DNA from: Bacteroidota bacterium | Lineage (GTDB): Bacteria > Bacteroidota > Bacteroidia > B-17B0 > Aurantibacillaceae | Assembly: GCA_021155905.1 (NCBI GenBank) | Contig: JAJNBG010000024.1 | Coordinates: 1-63,817, forward strand | DNA length: 63,817 bases | Reading direction: 5' to 3' | Shown here: in pieces, positions 27,921 through 39,836 of the stretch | Layout: every line of letters begins with the position of its first letter | How positions within the stretch are numbered: position 1 is the stretch's first letter | Position numbers and translations under genes: made by a program | Notes under the pieces: generated by a model | What the model saw: the letters and a program-made list of their open reading frames with translations, nothing else | Told to the model about the DNA's origin: nothing | Database searches by the model: none

Positions 27921-28694
27921 TTAAAGTCTTTGTTTCACTGCCTCAAATAAAATAACGCCTGTTGCTACCGATACATTTAAAGAAGCAATATTTCCTACCA
28001 TCGGGATTTTCACCTGTAGGTCGCTGCGTTTTAAATACTCATTGGAAATACCGTTTTCTTCAGAGCCCATGATGATGGCAGATGGCTTTGTAAGGTCCGC
28101 ATTGAAATGATAGCTGCTCGTTTTTTCGTGACAGGCGATGATCTGCAATCCCGATTCCTTTAAATATTCAATACTGTTTTTTAAATTATCCACTCTGCAT
28201 ACTTTCATTCGGTTCAAAGCACCGGCACTGGTTTTCACCGCATCGGCATTAATTTGTGCAGCACCACGACTAGGGATCACAATAAAATCAACACCTGCAC
28301 AATCTGCACTTCGGGCAATAGCACCAAAATTACGCACGTCCGTGATCCTGTCTAAAATTAAAACCAATGGCACTTTTCCTTTTTCAAAAGTTTCCGTTAA
28401 CAGGTCTTCTACTTCATAATAAGTAATCTGTGATACAAAAGCCAACACTCCCTGGTGATTCTTAGACGTAATACGGTTGATCTTTTCAGGCGGAACAATT
28501 TGAATTGGAATATCCAGGTCCTTAATAGCCTTACGCAACTCGCTGTACAGTTGGTTAGACAATCCTTTCTGTATAATGATCTTGTCAATTTCTTTTCCGG
28601 CATGAATAGCCTCAATGACAGCCCTTGTCCCGAAAATTAAATTTTCAAGATTTTCTTCTTTATGACGGTTATCTCTTCCTCGGTGGTTATCCAT
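27921..28694 (-). CDS. rlmB: 23S rRNA 2-prime-O-ribose guanosine methyltransferase RlmB
   Basis: A 257-residue SpoU/TrmH-family enzyme with the N-terminal substrate-binding domain (FGTRAVIEAIHAGKEIDKI) and the knotted SAM-binding domain. The three SPOUT motifs are DRITDVRNFGAIARSADCAG, IIMGSEENGIS and VKIPMVGNIASLNVSVATG. It methylates G2251 (E. coli numbering) of 23S rRNA. It starts 1 nt after the DUF1569 protein gene. Confidence 0.92.
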   Translation of the reverse strand: MDNHRGRDNRHKEENLENLIFGTRAVIEAIHAGKEIDKIIIQKGLSNQLYSELRKAIKDLDIPIQIVPPEKINRITSKNHQGVLAFVSQITYYEVEDLLTETFEKGKVPLVLILDRITDVRNFGAIARSADCAGVDFIVIPSRGAAQINADAVKTSAGALNRMKVCRVDNLKNSIEYLKESGLQIIACHEKTSSYHFNADLTKPSAIIMGSEENGISNEYLKRSDLQVKIPMVGNIASLNVSVATGVILFEAVKQRL

Positions 28695-28695
28695 G

Positions 28696-29154
28696 TTATA
28701 CTAAATTGAATTGCTTTAAATGATGATTTGCATGTTTATGCAGTAAGTGTAACCACTCTTCGTAATTGAACTCACCAAAAAAAGGATTCAGGTTTTTGGA
28801 ACCCGGGCTTGATTGGTAATAATCCATAAACGCTTTGATCTCGTGCTCCAATTCTAAAATGGCATCATCAATCGACTGATTTCTTAAAGGCGCTGGAGCC
28901 TCACTCATCAATGCATTTTTTGTATTCTCTTTAAATGGCGTATCGCTCAAAGCAAAAGCTCTTACTTTAGGCAGTATAGATTCAGGCGTTTGGGCCGGTA
29001 AAATTATTCTGCCATAGGCATTTGCAAAGGCATCGGTCATGTGTTCTATCATTCCCTGTGGTGATAAAACACCCCATTGACCTGGTTCATTACCCTTTAA
29101 TTTCTTCAGAACAGGAATATATTCCTCTTTGAAAAATTGTTCATTTGAGTTCAT
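28696..29154 (-). CDS. DUF1569 / DinB-like protein
   Basis: About 152 residues from the ATG at 29152-29154; a TTG two codons upstream is an unlikely start. It is a helical-bundle protein of the DinB-like group, with potential metal ligands in GMIEHMTDAF and in the C-terminal LHLLHKHANHHLKQF. Related proteins often bind a divalent metal and some transfer thiols. The function here is unknown. It is cotranscribed with rlmB. Confidence 0.78.
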   Translation of the reverse strand: MNSNEQFFKEEYIPVLKKLKGNEPGQWGVLSPQGMIEHMTDAFANAYGRIILPAQTPESILPKVRAFALSDTPFKENTKNALMSEAPAPLRNQSIDDAILELEHEIKAFMDYYQSSPGSKNLNPFFGEFNYEEWLHLLHKHANHHLKQFNLV

Positions 29155-29216
29155 ACACAAATGTATGTTTTTTAAGGATTTTATAAAGAAAAGAAGGCCA
29201 ATTATATTAACATTTT

Positions 29217-29297
29217 GGGCGTTGCCTGCGGCCGGGCTTTACGCTGCAATCTTTTGCAAGAGCAGGCAAAAGGATTTTCGCTACAATCCCTAACGCG
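29217..29297. repeat. GGGCGTT...AACGCG dispersed repeat, copy 1
   Basis: About 81 nt. It begins GGGCGTTGCC, has an internal GCTGCAATCTTTTGC and AAAAGGATT hairpin, and ends CAATCCCTAACGCG, so its ends are inverted (GCGTT/AACGC). Related copies are at 47745-47831 and 50039-50129. Confidence 0.75.
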
Positions 29298-29325
29298 TTT
29301 TAATTCACAGGAATTCATATCTTTG
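29298..29325 (+). promoter_or_regulatory. Bacteroidota-type promoter for the small lipoprotein
   Basis: A perfect TAnnTTTG box (TATCTTTG, 29318-29325) with TTTT 16 nt upstream at 29298-29301. The box ends only 6 nt before the ATG, so the mRNA would have almost no leader. Confidence 0.4.
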
Positions 29326-29331
29326 TAATAC

Positions 29332-29475
29332 ATGAAGCGCAACAGATTCATATATCTTTTTGTGATCGCGATTGCAAGTTCCTTATTGCTTTCCGGTTGC
29401 TTTTTATTCAGGGGTAAAAATAAATGTGATACCTGTCCTAGTTTTAATCATAGCAAAAAGAAAAAGAAACATTAG
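29332..29475 (+). CDS. Small lipoprotein (47 residues)
   Basis: ATG at 29332, stop TAG at 29473-29475. The 47-residue product has a basic start (MKRNR), a hydrophobic segment and a lipobox LLSGC at residues 19-23, then a short tail with a CDTC pair and a run of lysines. It has the form of a tiny inner- or outer-membrane lipoprotein. The cysteine pair could bind metal. A near-perfect promoter lies just upstream. Function unknown. Confidence 0.6.
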   Translation: MKRNRFIYLFVIAIASSLLLSGCFLFRGKNKCDTCPSFNHSKKKKKH

Positions 29476-29494
29476 TTTTCATTTGCGTGTTCTA

Positions 29495-29627
29495 ATTCCC
29501 TCTTTGAAGAGGGTGCCCGAAGGGCGGGAGATGTTCTTTTAGTTTCAGTTCTTCCTAGATTAAAGGTTACAATATATTTGTCATTGACATCCTCCGGCCT
29601 GCGGCCACCTCCTTCAAAGGAGGAATT
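29495..29627. repeat. DUF559-linked arm pair without gene
   Basis: A beta arm (29495-29535) and an alpha arm (29587-29627) face each other with 51 nt of unrelated sequence between them. The alpha arm stops 9 nt before the stop codon of the TonB receptor gene. No ORF lies between the arms. Confidence 0.85.
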
Positions 29628-29636
29628 TATTCCTTG

Positions 29637-31901
29637 CTACTTAATCTTAAACCTCAGTCCCGCATACAACATTCGTCCGTAAATCGGCCCCCACACCATA
29701 CTGGCATCAAAATATTTATTGAAGGGAGCATCACTTGCAACAATGGGATTGGATTGTTTATAATCCAACGCATTCTCTACTCCAACATAAATATGAAAAT
29801 CCGCTTTATTCAATTTGGTCAGGTAAGTAATTTGCGCCAGCACATTATAAAAATCCGGAGAGTAAGCAGCACGCTGATATGCTTCAGGATTATTCAATGT
29901 TTGAGGCAAACGCTTTTTACCATTGTATTGCAAAGTCGCATCAAACAACCAGTGCTTGCCTTTCGTCTCATAACTTAAGTTCACAAAAGCACGATGTTCC
30001 GATACCAGAGCTTTTTGCAATAATCCCGATCTGTAATTAACTTTTGTGTCTACAAACCGATACGCCGTTTTTATATTCAAACGCTTACGGATCTCCCAGC
30101 CAAATTCAAACTGCGCGGTGTTGGAATACGATGGCCCATCCAGGTTATAAAATAAAACCTGTTGAGTATTATTATCCACATCCACCACGACCTGCTGCGT
30201 AAAATCGGTGCGGTACAAATCAACCGTCACATACGCATCCTTGTAATTCAATTTCATTTTCTGAGTAAAGTTGAATCCATAGTTCCAGCCAGTCTCCGGT
30301 TTTAATCCATAAGGCATGTTCAGGTCAGATGGTGTAATGATCCAATCCCTTGAAGTTGCCATGAGTGGCGTATTCTCTGCCAGTATATTGGCCGTTTTTA
30401 AAGCTCTTCCTCCACTGACCCTGAAAACGGTTTTATTTCCTTTCAATGCATAGCGCATATGGAGGCGCGGTGTAAAAAACAATCCGTAATAATTATGGTA
30501 ATCCGCTCTTAAACCGGCCACCACGTTAAATTTCTCTCCTTGGTTATGGGCAAACTCTGCAAAAGCACCACCTACTCTTTCATCCCGTTTGAACTTAAAG
30601 AAGCGGTACGTTTCATCCACCTGATCGTTCATGAAACTGGCGCCGAGCTTGTAAGTGTTATCCGTGGTTTTAATTATGCCCTGGAAAATATAATTGGCAT
30701 AAAATGTTTTTTGCAAACCGGTGTATGTATTTAATCCATACACATTCTTCTGATCATGATTTAAATACGACAACTGCAGTCCCATACTTGTGCCCGGTTT
30801 TTTACGGAACACAAATCCTGTTTTACTATAGAGCTCCCATTTTTTATTATTGATCCCGATCTTATACAGTAAAGAAGTATCCGTATGGATTCCTCCGCCA
30901 CTATGTCCGTTCATATTTAAGAACTGCCCTCCGTTTCTCACATCTTCCAGGTAACCGCCGCCAAATTGTGCTTCAAATGATTTGCCTGAATTGTAGGAAT
31001 ACTTGTTCATGATGTTGTATTGCTTGCCCGTTGGAATATCCATAAACCCATCTTTGTTCAGGTCTTCCTGCATCGGGTTAAAACTCATATGACTCAGTAT
31101 ACCAGCCGCGAATTTTTCATTGAAGCGGTGTTTCGCATTCAGGTTATATTCGTTACGTGCATTCTGGTTAACGTAGGCATTAAAGTTCAGGCGATCCGAT
31201 GTTTCAGGATTCTGTAGCTCTGTATTGATCTGCCCCGTTAAACTCTCATAACCATTGATCACTGAACCTGCTCCTTTACTCAATTGTATGGATTGAATCC
31301 AGGTTCCGGGAACAAAGCTAAGGCCATAACCATTTGCCAAACCTCTCATGTAAGGCATGTTTTCTTTCGTGATCTGCGCATATTGTCCTGATAGGCCCAG
31401 CATCTGAATTTGTTTGGTACCGGTTACGGCATCCGCAAAATTGACATCTACGCTCGGGTTGGTTTCAAAGCTCTCCGATAAATTACAGCAGGCCGCTTTC
31501 ATTAAAGAATGCTCATTCAACGTTTCCATTTTAATCGTACTCATGTACGACAGTTCCGTACCGGTGGATTCATACACCACTTCCACTTCATTCAATTCTA
31601 CTCCGCCTCTTAATTTGATCGTCAAAAATTTAGTGGTGTCTTTAATAACCAAAGTATCGCTTTTATAGCCAACAGCAGTAACCACCAAACGATTGGTTTC
31701 AGGACTTGACGGAATGGAAAACAAACCGTTCTCATCCGTTGATGAACCAACAGACGTATGATCCCAGAAAACGGTAACACCCGGTAAAGGCGTGGTTTCT
31801 TTCTTGTTTTGTGAAATTTCAACAACCCGTCCTTTCACCTGCCCAAAATAAGGTACAGCAAAAAGAGACCCCAACAGGGCAAACCATAAACACTTTCTCA
31901 T
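29637..31901 (-). CDS. TonB-dependent outer-membrane receptor, probably metal-linked
   Basis: A 754-residue receptor: signal peptide (1-20), a carboxypeptidase-regulatory-like beta domain (GRVVEISQ... PLPGVTVFW, about 22-105), a plug domain (SVDVNFADAVTGTKQIQMLG, IQSIQLSKGAGSVINGYESL) and a 22-strand barrel ending in GRMLYAGLRFKIK with a terminal hydrophobic pattern. It takes up a substrate too large or scarce for porins. It is 5 nt downstream of an HMA-domain protein gene in a cluster with a His-rich lipoprotein and an HYC_CC_PP protein, so copper or another heavy metal is the likely theme. Confidence 0.9.
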   Translation of the reverse strand: MRKCLWFALLGSLFAVPYFGQVKGRVVEISQNKKETTPLPGVTVFWDHTSVGSSTDENGLFSIPSSPETNRLVVTAVGYKSDTLVIKDTTKFLTIKLRGGVELNEVEVVYESTGTELSYMSTIKMETLNEHSLMKAACCNLSESFETNPSVDVNFADAVTGTKQIQMLGLSGQYAQITKENMPYMRGLANGYGLSFVPGTWIQSIQLSKGAGSVINGYESLTGQINTELQNPETSDRLNFNAYVNQNARNEYNLNAKHRFNEKFAAGILSHMSFNPMQEDLNKDGFMDIPTGKQYNIMNKYSYNSGKSFEAQFGGGYLEDVRNGGQFLNMNGHSGGGIHTDTSLLYKIGINNKKWELYSKTGFVFRKKPGTSMGLQLSYLNHDQKNVYGLNTYTGLQKTFYANYIFQGIIKTTDNTYKLGASFMNDQVDETYRFFKFKRDERVGGAFAEFAHNQGEKFNVVAGLRADYHNYYGLFFTPRLHMRYALKGNKTVFRVSGGRALKTANILAENTPLMATSRDWIITPSDLNMPYGLKPETGWNYGFNFTQKMKLNYKDAYVTVDLYRTDFTQQVVVDVDNNTQQVLFYNLDGPSYSNTAQFEFGWEIRKRLNIKTAYRFVDTKVNYRSGLLQKALVSEHRAFVNLSYETKGKHWLFDATLQYNGKKRLPQTLNNPEAYQRAAYSPDFYNVLAQITYLTKLNKADFHIYVGVENALDYKQSNPIVASDAPFNKYFDASMVWGPIYGRMLYAGLRFKIK

Positions 31902-31906
31902 GGTTA

Positions 31907-32248
31907 TTATTTAGGTTCTTTACACTCGCCATGCTCATACTTGCAGCAGTTTGGCAATTTGGTATAAGCTTTCGCATCAGCTTTCTGACTTGCAGTTGCG
32001 TGGCCCGCTTTAGCAATGGCAGATTCTATCTGCGCCAGTGTCACTTTGCCGGTATCGTAAGTAACCGTTAAAATTTTCTTGTCTTTATCCCAGTTACTGG
32101 TCTTCACACCTTTGATATCGGCCGCATTCTCTATGCGGTCTTTGCATTCGCCGCAATTACCTTTTACGGAAATAGTTGAAGTTATGATTGTTTGTGCCTT
32201 TATATTCATGGAACATAACAAGCCGAATAATATGATGATTGTTTTCAT
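31907..32248 (-). CDS. Exported heavy-metal-associated (HMA) domain protein
   Basis: A 113-residue protein with a signal peptide (about 1-19) and an HMA fold of the MerP/CopZ type. The metal site is GNCGEC (Cys32, Cys35), and the rest keeps the beta-alpha-beta pattern (ILTVTYDTGKVTLAQIESAI). A C-terminal NCCKYEHGEC adds three more cysteines and a histidine. It probably carries Cu(I) or a similar soft metal in the periplasm for the TonB receptor encoded 5 nt downstream. Confidence 0.88.
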   Translation of the reverse strand: MKTIIILFGLLCSMNIKAQTIITSTISVKGNCGECKDRIENAADIKGVKTSNWDKDKKILTVTYDTGKVTLAQIESAIAKAGHATASQKADAKAYTKLPNCCKYEHGECKEPK

Positions 32249-32276
32249 TTTTTATATTTTAAATGTGTTTATTAAG

Positions 32277-33359
32277 TTATTGAGTTAAAATTATACCGTT
32301 TGGTTTTGAACCGACATTTACCGTCGTGGTAACCGAATGCGTTGAAACATTAATCACTGAAACCGTGTTTGCACCCTGGTTAGTGATATAGGCTTTACTG
32401 TTATCAGTGCTAAAAGCAATAGCATGTGCATTGGCTCCGGTGATTATATTGCCCTGTGGCGTCCAGATTCCTGAAACCAGAGTGTAATAAACTACTCTGC
32501 CATTTGTTGCATCGGATACCCATAATTCAGAATTAGCAGCATTATAAGCAACATAGCCCGGAGTAAATCCTAGGTTTATGGTGGCAGTAACCGTGTTAGT
32601 TAAAACGTCAATTTCAGAAACAGTTTGCGAGCCTTCATTATCAGCATACATTTTTCCATTACTTGCTGGCCAGGCACCCACCGGGTCAATTCCCGTGTTG
32701 ATTGTTTGAACGACTGTTTTAGTAACAGGGTTAATCACCGAAACAGTTCCATCTTTAGAATTGGCAACATAAGCCTTTGAACCGTCGTCGGAAAAAGTTA
32801 CCTCGGAAGGTAATTTACCAACGTTGATAGTGTTTTGAAGAGTCCAGTCACTGGTTTTGTAAACCATCACCGTTCCGAGAACTGAATCTCCCTGCGGGAT
32901 CCAAAGCTCCGTCCCTAAGGAATTGTAAATGGCATTATGAGGCAACTGGTTAACACTAATTTCTTTATCAATATTACCGGTAACCACATCAATGATCTGG
33001 ATTTTTTGGCCCGCAAGTGACCCGCCATGTCCGGAATGCCCACCGCTTAAATCCTTGCTGGTGATGGCAACCGCTAATTTTGTTTTAGCGGGATTTAAAT
33101 AGATGTGATGAGGAAAAGTGGCGCCGTTTAACGAAATGGTTTCTGTTACCTGGTTGTCTGATAAACGCATTACGGATATGGTATTTGAACTTCCATTGAC
33201 GATGTATGCGGCAGGATAATTAATGTTCAATGGAACCGGCGTATGCGTATGTGAATGATCGTGTTCCTCGGTATGCTGCTCTTCCTTTTTTTTGCAGGAA
33301 TTCAACGATAAAATTGTTGCTGCAATAAAAGCAATTGGCAATAATGTTTTTATTTTCAT
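32277..33359 (-). CDS. YVTN-type beta-propeller lipoprotein with His-rich N-terminus
   Basis: A 360-residue lipoprotein (lipobox LNSCKKK, about residue 22). A His-rich linker (HTEEHDHSHTHTP) precedes a seven-bladed propeller of about 40-residue repeats (YIVNGSSNTISVMRLSDN, AYVANSKDGTVSVINPVTKT, AYITNQGANTVSVINVSTHS). The His-rich segment suggests metal binding, in keeping with the adjoining HMA and TonB receptor genes. It may act as a periplasmic metal sensor or scaffold; this is inference. Confidence 0.85.
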   Translation of the reverse strand: MKIKTLLPIAFIAATILSLNSCKKKEEQHTEEHDHSHTHTPVPLNINYPAAYIVNGSSNTISVMRLSDNQVTETISLNGATFPHHIYLNPAKTKLAVAITSKDLSGGHSGHGGSLAGQKIQIIDVVTGNIDKEISVNQLPHNAIYNSLGTELWIPQGDSVLGTVMVYKTSDWTLQNTINVGKLPSEVTFSDDGSKAYVANSKDGTVSVINPVTKTVVQTINTGIDPVGAWPASNGKMYADNEGSQTVSEIDVLTNTVTATINLGFTPGYVAYNAANSELWVSDATNGRVVYYTLVSGIWTPQGNIITGANAHAIAFSTDNSKAYITNQGANTVSVINVSTHSVTTTVNVGSKPNGIILTQ

Positions 33360-33410
33360 ATTGGAATAGTATAAATGAGGATTTGAAATTTTTTGTTACA
33401 CTGGAATATT

Positions 33411-33470
33411 GTCACATCGAGCGGAGTCGAGATGCATATCCAAAGTTCTCGACTTCGCTCGAACTGACAG
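33411..33470. repeat. Complete two-arm TCGACTTCGCTC repeat
   Basis: A 60-nt inverted repeat. The left arm begins GTCACATCGAGCGGAGTCGA and the right arm is TCTCGACTTCGCTCGAACTG then AC, around a 14-nt centre. It lies in the gap between the propeller and HYC_CC_PP genes. Confidence 0.85.
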
Positions 33471-33501
33471 TTCAATAGCGAAAACCGGAACTAATACAAA
33501 A

Positions 33502-36065
<2,564 letters not shown>

Positions 36066-36125
36066 AATTGTTATATTTATGAGAAAGAAACATCTTATTA
36101 AAATAAGATTAAAATAAAAATCAAT

Positions 36126-39100
36126 ATGAACGAAATTAAATTGACTAGCAAAGCTGAAATGTTAGCTGAAAAAGCTGAAAACCTCAAAGCTTTTAGCGGC
36201 CTAAAACTATCTTATGTAAAAAAGCAAGTGGCACTTATACTAGGACAAATTGGAAGAGATGGTATATTCGATGAATATACTAAACACGATATAAGCCACA
36301 TAGATTACATGCTGGATTCCTTAGATTGGATAATACCAGATGAAACTAAATTACTGATGACCCATTCAGATTGGTTAATGATTACTTTGGCTATTTATTT
36401 TCACGACTTAGGCATGCTTGTAACTAAAGATGAATTCAGAGACAGAAACAAAACAACTTTTCCAGCATATAAACAATCAATACTTGAAGGGAATTATGGC
36501 ATGGATTTTAAAGAAAAAGTATCGGGTTTTGGCAACCAAGAAATACAAGACAGATTTATATATCAAGAATATGTTAGAAAAACTCATGCTGAAAGAATCA
36601 AATACTGGATATTAAATGAAGTGAGTTCAAGTTTTCCTAATGAATTAGCAGTCGTAAAAGAAATAAGAAACCTTATTTCGAATATCGACAGCCTATTTAG
36701 AAGAGATTTAGCATTAATATGTGAGAGCCACCATTTATCTGACCTTGATGATTTGGAAAAGTATAAGCCAAATCAACAATATGGGACATCGAATGATGAA
36801 AAAGTAAATTTACATTATTCAGCATTGATTTTAAGAACTGCCGACCTGCTTCATATTACATCCGACCGAACACCTTCAATTGAATTTAATTTAATCAATC
36901 CCAATGATCCAATTAGCCAAGACGAATGGGCAAAACAAAGTGCAGTAAAGACAATAAGGCCACAGCCGAAAAAAAAGGAAGGTATTATCGATAATTCGAT
37001 TCCTAAAGATACTTTTGAAGTTATTGCTTTTTTTGAGGATGAAAAAGGTTTTTTTGGACTCATTTCTTATTTAAATTATGCAAATAAACAATTAAAGGAA
37101 AACTTTAAATACAATGAATTGGCAAATAAACAATCTGGCCTAAATTATCAATATCCTTGGCGGAACATTGATGATTCAAGTATTGAAACAAAAGACTTTG
37201 AAAAAAGACAATTTGAATTTATCCTTGATCAGACAAAAATATTAGATTTATTAGTGGGCCATACCTTGTATAACGACTCGTCTGTGGTTCTACGAGAATT
37301 AACCCAAAATGCTATCGACGCTTCAAAATTGAAAAAATATGAATTAGAAAATGCTAATAAATCCTCAAGTTACGTACCGGAAATAAAAATTGTTTGGAAA
37401 GAAAAAGAAAGGGAATTGTCGTTTATTGATAATGGAACGGGAATGACACTTGAAATAATACAAAACCACCTTTTAAAAGTAGGCTCTTCAAGATATCAAG
37501 ACGAAAATTTTAAAAAGAAGCATCCTGATTTTTCACCAATAAGTAGATTTGGAATTGGGCTTCTAACATGCTTTCTAATTGCAGATGATATTGACATTAT
37601 TACAAAATCATCAGAGAGTGAGAAAGCTATTTTACTCAAAATAAAAAAAGTGCATGGCAAATATTTACTAAAGTATTTGCCTGTTGATAAGCAGCCACAT
37701 GAAATTATAAATCATGGAACGATTATTAAGTTATATGTCAGGGCTGATGTAAAGCTGCTAAACATAGAGCAAGAATTAAAAAAATGGATCCTTGTGCCAA
37801 ATTGTAATTTATCTTTAGAAACAGACGAGAAAAAAGTGAAATTGGGTTTTGCTAAACCATCTGAAGCACTAACTAGTCATTTAACAGAATTAGGTTACAC
37901 TGTTGATGGAACTTCTTTAAAAGTACATGAAGTGTCCAGGGACGGAATTACTATTGCATTTGCTTTGAAATATATAGAACACTGGAAGGAATGGGATTTT
38001 TTAGAATATAGAGAAATTGATCGTTTTTCCGTACCTCCAATTGGAACCTGTATTGAAGGAATTAGAGTTGATTTCAATACACCTGGTTTTATTGGGAGAA
38101 ATTTATATGCTATAGCAAACACTTCTGGAAAAAACGCGCCTAAAACCAATGTTGCACGGTCTAACATAGAAAAAACACCTGAACATGAAGCTTTACTTTC
38201 TGTAATATATCAACTGTATCTTGAACATATATCAAACGAACTCGCCAACCTAAGAAGAGCTGGATTCTCAATTACTTGGGCTGCAAATGAAGCTAACTGG
38301 CTATTGAAATCATTTTCTCGCAATACACGTTCTGCCGCAAATAGAGAGGTCAAAATTGAGGATATTAATTCATTTGAAAAAGCTCTTTCTCAAATCAAAT
38401 GTATTTTACTTGAAAAGAAAGAGAACAGGGAGTTGGTCAGCCTTTCTGATTTAATAGGATATGACCATTTTTGGTCGATAGATTGCGCCTCTTATTCATC
38501 AGCCGATTCTTTAATAAAAGAAGTAAAATCATCTAATACGTCCGCCCTTGCGTTATTAAAAACTATTTTTGGAAAAGAAGATTCAAATACCGATCATATT
38601 GATTACTTATTTTGCGATCAACAATCTCATGGTGTTTTAAATAAAATAATTTATGACACCTTTCAAGTTGATTCAATTAAAATAATTTCAGAACAAAGAA
38701 GACTGGATTTGAGGTGGTCCGTAGTTAAAACCAAAATTTGGGAGGAAATTGATTTAATTGAAGATGATTATTCGAGAAGGATTTCTAATAAGTGTTATGT
38801 TCAGTTATCTGATATTGATATTGATGAATCAATTAGTCAAATTGCTATCAATTCATCAAATGCTTTATTTATTCTAAAAAATTCTGAGTTAAATAAATAT
38901 TTAGTGGCGCTAATTGAAAAACTATCAGATAGAACCTCAGAAGATATATTAGTATTGTCTAAAGTTGTTAGTTTAATTTCTGGATTATTTTATTATAAAG
39001 ATCTTGATGCTGCTAAAGTTGAAGAATATATCGACAGCAATTTCAAAAGGAATAATATTAGGGATTTAGAAAAAATAGTTTGGAACAAAGTCAACAAACA

Positions 39101-39179
39101 AGAATTAATATCCACAATTCTAAAGACAGACTTTATAAAATATGACACGACTATTTGGTATAGAAGGGATATGTTTTAG
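36126..39179 (+). CDS. HD domain fused to HSP90-like (GHKL) ATPase, candidate defence protein
   Basis: A 1017-residue cytosolic protein. The N-terminal part has an HD-type phosphohydrolase layout: HDISH (54-58), YFHDLGM (92-97), His154, ESHHLSD (200-206) and LRTADLLH (Asp240). Residues 375-500 are an HSP90/MutL-type ATPase: LRELTQNAIDAS (Asn395), FIDNGTGM (Asp435) and SRFGIGLLTCF lid. The last 500 residues are unrecognised and helical. The gene is more AT-rich than ligA by eye, stands alone and lies in a repeat-rich accessory region. Such large HD or GHKL proteins are found among antiviral genes, but this combination is not one I can name. Confidence 0.8.
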   Translation: MNEIKLTSKAEMLAEKAENLKAFSGLKLSYVKKQVALILGQIGRDGIFDEYTKHDISHIDYMLDSLDWIIPDETKLLMTHSDWLMITLAIYFHDLGMLVTKDEFRDRNKTTFPAYKQSILEGNYGMDFKEKVSGFGNQEIQDRFIYQEYVRKTHAERIKYWILNEVSSSFPNELAVVKEIRNLISNIDSLFRRDLALICESHHLSDLDDLEKYKPNQQYGTSNDEKVNLHYSALILRTADLLHITSDRTPSIEFNLINPNDPISQDEWAKQSAVKTIRPQPKKKEGIIDNSIPKDTFEVIAFFEDEKGFFGLISYLNYANKQLKENFKYNELANKQSGLNYQYPWRNIDDSSIETKDFEKRQFEFILDQTKILDLLVGHTLYNDSSVVLRELTQNAIDASKLKKYELENANKSSSYVPEIKIVWKEKERELSFIDNGTGMTLEIIQNHLLKVGSSRYQDENFKKKHPDFSPISRFGIGLLTCFLIADDIDIITKSSESEKAILLKIKKVHGKYLLKYLPVDKQPHEIINHGTIIKLYVRADVKLLNIEQELKKWILVPNCNLSLETDEKKVKLGFAKPSEALTSHLTELGYTVDGTSLKVHEVSRDGITIAFALKYIEHWKEWDFLEYREIDRFSVPPIGTCIEGIRVDFNTPGFIGRNLYAIANTSGKNAPKTNVARSNIEKTPEHEALLSVIYQLYLEHISNELANLRRAGFSITWAANEANWLLKSFSRNTRSAANREVKIEDINSFEKALSQIKCILLEKKENRELVSLSDLIGYDHFWSIDCASYSSADSLIKEVKSSNTSALALLKTIFGKEDSNTDHIDYLFCDQQSHGVLNKIIYDTFQVDSIKIISEQRRLDLRWSVVKTKIWEEIDLIEDDYSRRISNKCYVQLSDIDIDESISQIAINSSNALFILKNSELNKYLVALIEKLSDRTSEDILVLSKVVSLISGLFYYKDLDAAKVEEYIDSNFKRNNIRDLEKIVWNKVNKQELISTILKTDFIKYDTTIWYRRDMF

Positions 39180-39249
39180 TGAATTTCCCACTCTGCTCAT
39201 GCTCCGCTGCATTATAATTCTGCGGTAATTAAATAACAATTACTTGAAT

Positions 39250-39564
39250 ATGGAAAACCAAAAAGAACAAGCAATTTTAAACGGCCGCTTTAAACTGATC
39301 ACTGAGTTTAATGAGATGAGGGCAAGCCAATGGGTAAGAGGATTTGGGATCAATGATGCCAATGGAAATGAAGTTTTGCCATTGATGAGTTCATTTGACC
39401 TGGATGGGTTTGAGGAAACAGGAGATATCTTAAAAGTGAAATTTAAAATCTTTCCCAATGGCTTAAAGCAGTATGCCGTAGAGATCGATCCGGTAAACCG
39501 AAGGTTTGCTTATGAGGGCAATACATTCGCTTTGGATCGTTTCGAAGAGACTTTTAAGAAATAA
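39250..39564 (+). CDS. Unrecognised 104-residue protein with a decayed paralogue nearby
   Basis: ATG at 39250 (MENQKEQAIL); a TTG at 39244 is less likely because the paralogue at 43757 also starts MEN. The 104-residue product is beta-rich, with ITEFNEMRASQWVRGFGIN, SSFDLDGFEET, KIFPNGLKQYAVEIDPVNR and a C-terminal helix FALDRFEETFKK. No signal peptide or membrane segment. I do not recognise the family. Persistence of a second copy, though broken, argues that it is a real gene. Confidence 0.6.
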   Translation: MENQKEQAILNGRFKLITEFNEMRASQWVRGFGINDANGNEVLPLMSSFDLDGFEETGDILKVKFKIFPNGLKQYAVEIDPVNRRFAYEGNTFALDRFEETFKK

Positions 39565-39583
39565 GTTTTTTACAAAACAAGTT

Positions 39584-39820
39584 GATACTTTTGCAAAAGT
39601 ATCCAAAAGCATCTTTATCTTACTTTTTTCCTTGATGAAAAAAGTAACAAAAAAATCAAGAACGAACGCCTCCCGATAGCTATCGGGACCAACCTTTTTT
39701 GGGCGCACAGCGCAAAGACTCCCAAAAAATGATTGTAGTTCACACCGTTCGTCCAGTCCTCGCGCCATCTACAGTCAGAGCTTTATCATGCTATTGTGAG
39801 ATATTGACGTGCTATAAAAC
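39584..39820. repeat. Composite dispersed repeat E, copy 1
   Basis: It begins with hairpin GATACTTTTGCAAAAGTATC, then TTACTTTTTTCCTTGATG with a following AAAAAAGTAAC, a perfect palindrome CCCGATAGCTATCGGG (39672-39687), and a 41-nt module at 39780-39820 ending GACGTGCTATAAAAC. The same module occurs inverted at 44728-44767. No credible gene is in it. Confidence 0.7.
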
Positions 39821-39836
39821 CAGGGTGGCTGTAAAA

